A stretch of 10,893 nt of DNA from Actinomycetes bacterium (GTDB lineage Bacteria > Actinomycetota > Acidimicrobiia > Acidimicrobiales > RAAP-2): the NCBI GenBank assembly GCA_021781315.1, contig JAJXXB010000267.1, positions 1 to 10,893 of the forward strand. The letters run 5' to 3'. Below the pieces are notes generated by a model, which saw only the letters and a list, made by a program, of their open reading frames with translations, was not told where the DNA came from and made no database searches. Positions within the stretch are counted from its first letter, which is position 1. Every line of letters begins with the position of its first letter. Made by a program: the position numbers and the translations under genes. Below, piece after piece: positions 6,664 through 10,893 of this stretch.

Positions 6664-8055
6664 ACCACGAGTGACCAGACGATTCCCCACCGGCGGCCCT
6701 CGTGGTCAACTATCCATCCCACGCGACGCCCCTCCAGCACCGAGCCGCGCCCACTCATCGCGAACGCCCTCGCGGCGCTCGCGGGACTCGGGCTCGGCGT
6801 CGTGCTCGCGTTCTACCTCGCCAACGAGTCCGTCGCCGCGCTCACGTCGCCGGGTGGCTGGTTCCTCGCGATCGGGCGCCTGAGCGCGTTCGTCGGTACC
6901 TACCTGTTGATCGTGATGCTCGTGCTGATCGCGCGGGTGCCCGGCCTCGAGCGCGCCGTCGGCCAGGACCGGCTCGTGCGCTGGCACCGGCGCCTCGGAC
7001 CCTGGCCCGTGTCGCTCATCGCCCTGCACGTCGTGACGATCACCGTCGGCTACGCCGAGCTCGCCCACAACAGCGTCCTCTCCCAGGTGGCCACCTTCGT
7101 CCTGCACTACCCCGACGTGCTCGCCTCGGCCGTCGGCTTCGGGCTGCTCGTGATGGCGGCGGTCTCCTCGCACCGCCTGGCGCGCCGCGCGATGCGCTAC
7201 GAGACCTGGTGGGTCGTGCACCTCTACACCTACCTCGCGATCGCGCTCGCCTTCACCCACCAGATCCGCGTCGGGGTCCCGTTCCTCACCCACGTGGCCG
7301 CGCGCAACGCCTGGATCGTGCTGTGGGTCGCGACCGCGCTCGTCGTCCTCGCCTACCGCGTCGTCGCGCCGCTCGCGCGCAATTGGCGCCACCAGCTGCG
7401 CGTCACCGAGGTCGTCGAGGAGGCACCCGGCGTGCACAGCCTCACGATCAAGGGCCACGAGCTCGAACGCCTCGCGGTCGCCGGTGGCCAGTTCTTCCAG
7501 TGGCGCTTCCTCACCCCCGGCCTGTGGTGGCACAGCCACCCGTACTCGCTCTCGGCGATGCCCCGGCCGCCCTTCCTGCGCGTCACCGTGAAGGCGATCG
7601 GCGACCAGTCGCGCGCGCTCGCCCACGTGCGCCCCGGCACCCGCGTCTTCGCCGAGGGTCCCTACGGCACCTTCACCCACCACGCGCTCAACACCCGCCG
7701 CGCGGTACTGATCGGCGCGGGCGTGGGCGTGACCCCGCTGCGCGCGCTGCTCGAGGACCTGCCAGGCGACGTCGCCGTCAGCGTCATCGTGCGCGCGTCA
7801 CGACCCGAGGACCTCGTGCACCGCGACGAGATCGCCGCACTCGTCGAGGCGCGCCGCGGCCAGTTCCACGAGCTCATCGGTCCGCGCCACCACGTGCGCT
7901 TCGACGCGCGTCACCTGCGGCGCCTCGTGCCCGACATCGCCCAACGTGACGTCTACATCTGTGGTCCGGACGGTTTCACCGAACTCGCCCACGACGCGGC
8001 GACGCGCGCCGGGGTCGCGCCCGAACACGTCCACGTCGAAGCCTTCGCCTTCTAA
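6661..8055 (+). CDS. Ferric-reductase-like transmembrane flavocytochrome (heme b, FAD, NAD(P)H)
   Basis: 464 residues. It would move electrons from cytosolic NAD(P)H through FAD to b-type hemes in the membrane and on to an outside acceptor. The N-terminal 30 residues are basic and Pro/Ser-rich. Residues 31-240 carry about six membrane segments of the ferric reductase-like domain. Four histidines suit two heme ligand pairs: His109 (RWHRRLG) and His123 (ALHVV), with His187 (VVHLYTY) and His200 (FTHQIR). Residues 245-464 are a ferredoxin-reductase-type domain: HPYSLSA (293-299) binds FAD; GPYGTF (333-338); GAGVGVTPLRALL (352-364) is the nucleotide loop; YICGPDGF (432-439) and the C-terminal HVHVEAF complete the NAD(P)H site. 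It shares strand and neighbourhood with an FMN-binding protein and ApbE, so the secreted FMN protein is its likely electron partner (inference). Alternatives are an iron reductase or a NOX-like oxidase; the substrate is not known. It ends at TAA, followed by 299 non-coding bases. Confidence 0.9.
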   Translation: MTTSDQTIPHRRPSWSTIHPTRRPSSTEPRPLIANALAALAGLGLGVVLAFYLANESVAALTSPGGWFLAIGRLSAFVGTYLLIVMLVLIARVPGLERAVGQDRLVRWHRRLGPWPVSLIALHVVTITVGYAELAHNSVLSQVATFVLHYPDVLASAVGFGLLVMAAVSSHRLARRAMRYETWWVVHLYTYLAIALAFTHQIRVGVPFLTHVAARNAWIVLWVATALVVLAYRVVAPLARNWRHQLRVTEVVEEAPGVHSLTIKGHELERLAVAGGQFFQWRFLTPGLWWHSHPYSLSAMPRPPFLRVTVKAIGDQSRALAHVRPGTRVFAEGPYGTFTHHALNTRRAVLIGAGVGVTPLRALLEDLPGDVAVSVIVRASRPEDLVHRDEIAALVEARRGQFHELIGPRHHVRFDARHLRRLVPDIAQRDVYICGPDGFTELAHDAATRAGVAPEHVHVEAFAF

Positions 8056-8354
8056 TACAGCATGCGTCCTACGTTCAAACACACCGAATTGCCGTGGCCG
8101 ACTCAACGAGCTCGGCACGTGTCCCCCGTCCAGACGACCAGGAATCCCTGGCGCTACCCGGCTCCCTCTCCGGGCCCTACCTCGTTCGAGGCTTGGACAC
8201 GTGACGAACGGCTCGTCGCGTGTTTCACGGTGCGGCATTCGTGCCACCGGAGCGACGCACGTTCATCTCCAACGGTACGCACCCCGTGGAACACCGCACC
8301 CATCGACCAGGTCCTCGACATGAGGACATGGAACACACACCCGAAGGAACACCG
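8056..8354 (+). other. Structured non-coding intergenic region between flavocytochrome and FMN-binding genes
   Basis: There is no convincing gene here; open frames crossing it lack a start signal and family resemblance. It contains a row of potential RNA hairpins: CCAGG/CCTGG (8138-8151, loop AATC), CCCGG/CCGGG (8157-8174), CCTC/GAGG (8180-8191, loop GTTC), an 11-bp stem at 8197-8223, a UUCG-capped stem at 8228-8249 and GTCCTC/GAGGAC (8311-8327). The last sits 16 nt before the ribosome binding site of the FMN-binding gene. It could be a long structured 5' leader, a terminator-antiterminator set or a small RNA. I do not recognise the FMN, cobalamin or another known riboswitch core. GC-rich sequence makes short stems by chance, so only the 11-bp and UUCG stems are individually strong. 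Confidence 0.5.
8195..8249 (+). other. Two adjacent strong hairpins, one with a UUCG tetraloop
   Basis: ACACGTGACGA (8197-8207) pairs with TCGTCGCGTGT (8213-8223): 11 pairs including one U-G, with a 5-nt loop, extendable by two G-U pairs to 8195-8225. Two bases on, CGGT-GC-GGCA / TTCG / TGCC-ACCG (8228-8249) gives eight pairs with a two-base bulge and a UUCG loop, a very stable tetraloop. The first hairpin is followed by only TTT, so it is at best a weak terminator for the flavocytochrome gene. Confidence 0.5.
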
Positions 8355-8924
8355 ATGAAACGAACCCCCCTCGTCCTCGCGAGCACCGTCGCCGGTCTGA
8401 CCGGCGTCGCCGTCTTCCATTCGACACCGCAGAAGGTCGTGCTCTCGGCCCTCAACGCAACCGCCGCGACGACCCCGACGACGGCGAGCGCGGCCCCAAC
8501 CCCGAGCGCTGGGGCGACCCCGACGACGAGCGCGACGACGGTTACCCCGACGACGACCCCGACCGCTGCGGCGACCCCGACGACGAGCGCGACCGCTGCG
8601 GCGGTTCCCTCGACGACCTCAACGGTCGTTGCGGCCAGCGCGAGTCGCAGCGCGACCGGTCCGGTCGTCAACTACTACTACGGCCAGCTCTCGGTGAAGG
8701 TGACCGCGAGTGGCACGAAGATCACCGGCATCACGATCGCCACGTTGAGCGACGGTGGCAATCCCTACTCCGCCTACGTCGACCACGCGTCGCTGCCGAT
8801 GCTCCAGCGCGAGGCGATGTCCGCCCAGAGCGCCAACATCCAGGGCGTGTCCGGTGCCAGCTACACGAGCGCCGGCTTCGCCCAGTCACTCCAGGGTGCG
8901 CTCTCCGCGCTCAAGCTGAAGTAG
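8355..8924 (+). CDS. Exported FMN-binding-domain protein, covalent flavin carrier
   Basis: 189 residues. ATG 8355 is preferred because AAGGA (8344-8348) lies 6 nt before it and a signal-like N-terminus follows; in-frame starts further upstream lie in the structured leader. Residues 1-21 (KR, then a hydrophobic run to VAVF) are a signal peptide or membrane anchor, without a lipobox Cys. Residues 34-103 are an almost pure Thr/Ala/Pro/Ser linker with two copies of ATPTTSAT. Residues 105-189 form an FMN-binding domain: YYYGQLSVKVTASGTKITGI, then YVDHASLPMLQREAM, then GVSGASYTS (164-172). The last is the flavinylation motif, where ApbE attaches FMN by a phosphoester to the final Ser/Thr of SGA[TS], here Ser169. 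The position three residues before the SGAS motif, often Asp, is Gln163. The protein would accept electrons from the flavocytochrome outside the membrane. The apbE gene follows after 2 nt. The domain call is strong; the acceptor beyond it is unknown. Confidence 0.88.
   Translation: MKRTPLVLASTVAGLTGVAVFHSTPQKVVLSALNATAATTPTTASAAPTPSAGATPTTSATTVTPTTTPTAAATPTTSATAAAVPSTTSTVVAASASRSATGPVVNYYYGQLSVKVTASGTKITGITIATLSDGGNPYSAYVDHASLPMLQREAMSAQSANIQGVSGASYTSAGFAQSLQGALSALKLK
8513..8593 (+). repeat. Imperfect in-frame repeats encoding the Thr/Ala/Pro linker
   Basis: An identical 24-nt unit beginning GGCGACCCCGACGACGAGCG occurs at 8513-8536 and 8570-8593, 57 nt (19 codons) apart. GACCGCTGCGGC occurs at 8561-8572 and 8591-8602, and CCCGACGACG recurs from 8473 onward. 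The copies keep frame and give repeated ATPTTSAT in the protein. Such a stretch can lengthen or shorten by slippage. Confidence 0.75.
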
Positions 8925-8926
8925 CG

Positions 8927-9730
8927 ATGACCACGAACGCCCCGCACACGCGTCACCAGCGCATCGAGGTCATGGGCACGGTCGTGACCATCGACCTCTA
9001 CGGTGACGGTCCCCTCCAGACGCCCGAGGTCGACGCCGCGATCACCGAGACCGAGGCCGTCCTGCACCGAGCAGACCGGACCTTCAGCACCTGGCGGGCC
9101 GACAGCCCGATCAACCGGCTCCGCCGCGGTGAGATCGCCCTCGGTGAGGCCCCGAGTGAGGTGGCCGACGTCCTCGACGGGTGTCGACTCGCGAAAGAGG
9201 TCTCGGGCGGGTGGTTCGACCCCTGGGCGATGCCCGGCGGCGTCGACCCCACCGGCTACGTGAAGGGCTGGGCCGCCGCGTGCGCCCTTGAGGCCCTGCG
9301 TGTTCCCGGTGTGACGGGCGCGATGGTGAACGCCGCGGGCGACATCGCGAGCTTCGGGGGTGTGGGCGGCGTTGCCTTTCGCGTCGGCGTCGTGCGCCCC
9401 GACGCACCGGAGGCGCTCGCGTGCGTGGTGACCCTGCGCGGTTCGATCGCGACCTCGGGGGACTACCTGCGCGGGTCCCACCTCCGTAACCCCTTCACCG
9501 GCGAGGCGACCACGCGGGTCGCCTCGGCGAGCGTCACCGGTCCGGACCTCGCCCTAGCCGACGCCCTCGCGACCGCCCTCGCGGTCGGCGGGGACGAGGT
9601 GCTCGCGCGTATCGAGCGCCTCGAGGACTACGAGGCGCTCACCATAGGACTCGACGGGGTGCGGGGTTGGACGACCGGCTTCGCCTTCGCCGAGACGCAC
9701 AATCGCACCGGCACACGGACGACGCAGTGA
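8927..9730 (+). CDS. apbE: ApbE-family FAD:protein FMN transferase
   Basis: 267 residues, ATG 2 nt after the stop of the FMN-binding gene, so the two are almost surely co-transcribed and coupled. ApbE cuts FAD and attaches FMN to Ser/Thr of target proteins, using Mg2+. Motifs: MGTVVTIDLYG (16-26), RTFSTWRADSPINRLRRGE (51-69), GGWFDPWAM (94-102), VDPTGYVKGWAAACALEAL (106-124), VNAAGDIASFG (134-144; many family members read NAGGD), ATSGDYLRG (175-183), HLRNPFTG (185-192; commonly H..DP.TG), and ASVTGPDLALADALATAL (201-218) with the metal-site Asp212 and Thr216. The protein lacks the signal peptide or lipobox of Gram-negative ApbE, so it is predicted cytosolic although its target looks exported. 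Length is a little below the usual 300-350, fitting the missing signal. Its likely substrate is Ser169 of the neighbour. The family is certain; the target is inferred from adjacency. Confidence 0.93.
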   Translation: MTTNAPHTRHQRIEVMGTVVTIDLYGDGPLQTPEVDAAITETEAVLHRADRTFSTWRADSPINRLRRGEIALGEAPSEVADVLDGCRLAKEVSGGWFDPWAMPGGVDPTGYVKGWAAACALEALRVPGVTGAMVNAAGDIASFGGVGGVAFRVGVVRPDAPEALACVVTLRGSIATSGDYLRGSHLRNPFTGEATTRVASASVTGPDLALADALATALAVGGDEVLARIERLEDYEALTIGLDGVRGWTTGFAFAETHNRTGTRTTQ

Positions 9731-9777
9731 CGCCTCGGAGTGACAAAGGACCTACCCGTCGTTCCGTGAGGGGCCAG

Positions 9778-9792
9778 TAGCCTCAACGCGTG
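9778..9792 (+). promoter_or_regulatory. Possible leaderless promoter -10 and GTG start of the TetR gene
   Basis: TAGCCT (9778-9783) is followed after exactly 6 nt by the GTG start (9790). No ribosome binding site is present and no clear -35 is seen 16-19 nt upstream. The geometry equals that of the two other proposed leaderless genes in the window. The TetR gene may instead be read through from apbE, 59 nt upstream. Confidence 0.4.
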
Positions 9793-10386
9793 ACACAGGG
9801 ACGGATCCTCGCGGCCTCGATCGAGGAGCTCGAGACCCAGGGGATCACCCGCTACCGCGTCAAACGCGTGGCCGCCGCCGCCAACGTCTCGGTCTCCCTG
9901 CTCTACAGCTACTTCGAGGACCGTGAGGGACTGCTCGCGGCGACCATCGTGCGCCGCTACCGCGACGAGGTGCTGCGCACCGCCACCCACTTCACCGCGC
10001 CGCTCGTGGGCGTGACGACGCCCGAGGGCATGCGTGCGGCCATGCGCCAACTCATCGACGACGCCGAGCTCCCCGAGCGCTATCGCTCGCGCGGACTGCG
10101 CATCGAGAGCTTCTCCTTCGCGCGCCATAACCAGACCGCGGCCGACGGGATCGCCGCCGCCCAACGTGAGGCCGGTAACTACATCGTCGGGCGCGTCCAA
10201 CCCGTCGTCGACCGCGGCCTGCTCCCGGACGGCATGAGCGCGGCGTCCTTCGCGCGGATCTGGTACGCGCTCTTCTTTGGCCAGGTCGCCCTCGAGGGCG
10301 ATCACTCGCTCGCCGCGACACCCGATGAGTGGCGCGAGTCGCTCTTCGCGATCGCCGAGGCCATGATCAGGCGTTCGCCCGACTGA
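9790..10386 (+). CDS. TetR/AcrR-family transcriptional regulator
   Basis: 198 residues, GTG start. The N-terminus reads as a typical TetR DNA-binding domain: GRILAASIEELETQGITRYR (4-23), then VKRVAAAANVSVSLLYSYFEDREGLLAATI (24-53), where VSLLYSYF is the recognition helix. Residues 54-198 are the helical ligand-binding and dimerisation half, which is not conserved enough to name a ligand. Such proteins usually repress nearby genes until a small molecule binds. The candidate targets here are its own gene, the flavin module upstream on the same strand, or the convergent membrane protein; I found no convincing palindrome that decides between them. The 3' end overlaps the 3' end of the minus-strand gene by 20 bp. 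Family confident, target unknown. Confidence 0.9.
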   Translation: MTQGRILAASIEELETQGITRYRVKRVAAAANVSVSLLYSYFEDREGLLAATIVRRYRDEVLRTATHFTAPLVGVTTPEGMRAAMRQLIDDAELPERYRSRGLRIESFSFARHNQTAADGIAAAQREAGNYIVGRVQPVVDRGLLPDGMSAASFARIWYALFFGQVALEGDHSLAATPDEWRESLFAIAEAMIRRSPD

Positions 10387-10893
10387 CCCGTTCGCGACGG
10401 CGCAGGCTTCCCCCGAGCTCGTCGATCCACAGGAAGAGGCTGGCGCCGTAGGCGAGCTCGTAGACGGTCTCACCCGCCAGCAACCAGGGGAAGGACCAGT
10501 CGGGCAGGGACGCGGCGGCGAGCAGTCCGCCCGCGAGCTGGATCGAGAAGACGACCCACGAACCGGCTCCCCCGCGACGACGAACGAGCGAGATCGTGGC
10601 TGCGCCCTGGGCGAGGGCCATCGCGACGCCGACCGTCATGTGCGCCCAGTTCCAGACGGGGCCCTCGTTGTACGGCGTGGCGAGCAGGAGTGGCAGGCCG
10701 ATCGCGACGGCGCGTGCGCCGCGCACCGCGGTCGCGGGCGCGCTCGCGTCGCGCAGCCAGTTCGAAGCGCTGTAGATCCCGATGCTCGCCGCGGCGTAGC
10801 CGACGATGACGAGCACGATGGTGCTCGGATCGACCCCGTAGAACGAGATGCCGTCCTTGTTCGCGGTCACGCTGTGGTTGATCGCGATGCACA
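10367..10893 (-). CDS. Uncharacterised multi-pass membrane protein, N-terminus outside window
   Basis: The frame is open to the right edge and ends at TGA (10369-10367). A GTG at 10870 could start a 167-residue product, but it has no ribosome binding site, and the upstream codons (CIAINHS before the Val) read on like protein, so the gene is probably 5'-truncated. About five hydrophobic segments are visible: VLVIVGYAAASIGIYSA, AVAIGLPLLLAT, AHMTVGVAMALAQGAATISL, VVFSIQLAGGLLAAA and LLAGETVYELAYGASLFLWI, ending in a short basic tail (LRRRERVSRANA). The segment TANKDGISFYGVD before the first of these is probably an outside loop. Layout and small size recall DUF998-type membrane proteins, but I cannot confirm that. 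No catalytic motif is seen and no function is proposed. It converges with and overlaps the TetR gene by 20 bp. Confidence 0.7.
   Translation of the reverse strand, partial: CIAINHSVTANKDGISFYGVDPSTIVLVIVGYAAASIGIYSASNWLRDASAPATAVRGARAVAIGLPLLLATPYNEGPVWNWAHMTVGVAMALAQGAATISLVRRRGGAGSWVVFSIQLAGGLLAAASLPDWSFPWLLAGETVYELAYGASLFLWIDELGGSLRRRERVSRANA

Noticed and set aside
8220..8354. Upstream starts extending the FMN-binding protein by 45 residues
   Set aside because: The added residues lie in the structured leader, have no ribosome site and would bury the signal-like N-terminus that begins at 8355.
8056..8354. FMN riboswitch upstream of the FMN-binding gene
   Set aside because: The conserved AGGGTGAAATTCCG-type core of that riboswitch is not present; the stems seen do not match its arrangement.
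8461..8610. CRISPR-like repeat array
   Set aside because: The repeats are imperfect, in frame and coding for a Thr/Ala/Pro linker, without regular spacers or cas genes.

Overview
The window is high-GC DNA with GC-rich third codon positions, frequent GTG/TTG starts and several genes that look leaderless. This points to an actinobacterium (Actinomycetota). I cannot fix the class; an Acidimicrobiia-like lineage is only a guess. Nine protein-coding genes fill nearly all of the 10.9 kb, and the first and last run off the window. I saw no tRNA, rRNA, CRISPR array, transposase or phage gene.

Layout. (1) 1-1656 (+) is the C-terminal part of a FUSC-family membrane protein. It meets, stop codon to stop codon with no gap, an AidB-like acyl-CoA dehydrogenase on the minus strand (1657-3306). 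(2) A 57-bp divergent promoter region separates that gene from a cyclopropane-fatty-acid synthase family lipid methyltransferase (3364-4692, +), which starts with TTG behind a strong ribosome binding site. (3) A hairpin and a strikingly AT-rich promoter region (40% GC over 4771-4880) lead into a HipB/HipA toxin-antitoxin pair (4898-6528, 4-bp overlap). Two inverted repeats there look like autoregulatory operators. (4) 6661-9730 is a flavin electron-transfer module: a transmembrane heme/FAD/NAD(P)H ferric-reductase-like flavocytochrome, a secreted or membrane-anchored FMN-binding-domain protein with a Thr/Ala/Pro-rich linker, and the ApbE-type FMN transferase that would attach its flavin. A 299-bp non-coding stretch with a chain of predicted hairpins lies between the first two. 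(5) A TetR-family repressor (9790-10386, +) converges on, and overlaps by 20 bp, an uncharacterised multi-pass membrane protein on the minus strand that is cut by the window end.

How the genes work together. The best-supported unit is the flavin module. NAD(P)H electrons would pass through FAD and two membrane b-hemes to an FMN covalently bound on the outer face, with ApbE as the maturation enzyme; the final acceptor is unknown. HipBA is a self-contained two-gene operon. The acyl-CoA dehydrogenase and CFA synthase share a divergent control region and both concern acyl chains, but a joint pathway is inference. Three genes (acyl-CoA dehydrogenase, flavocytochrome, TetR) have a -10-like hexamer exactly 6 nt before the start codon and no ribosome binding site, the signature of leaderless mRNAs. 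No wholly unfamiliar protein system was found. The most open questions are the structured intergenic region at 8056-8354, the HipBA operator arrangement, and how a signal-less ApbE reaches its exported target.
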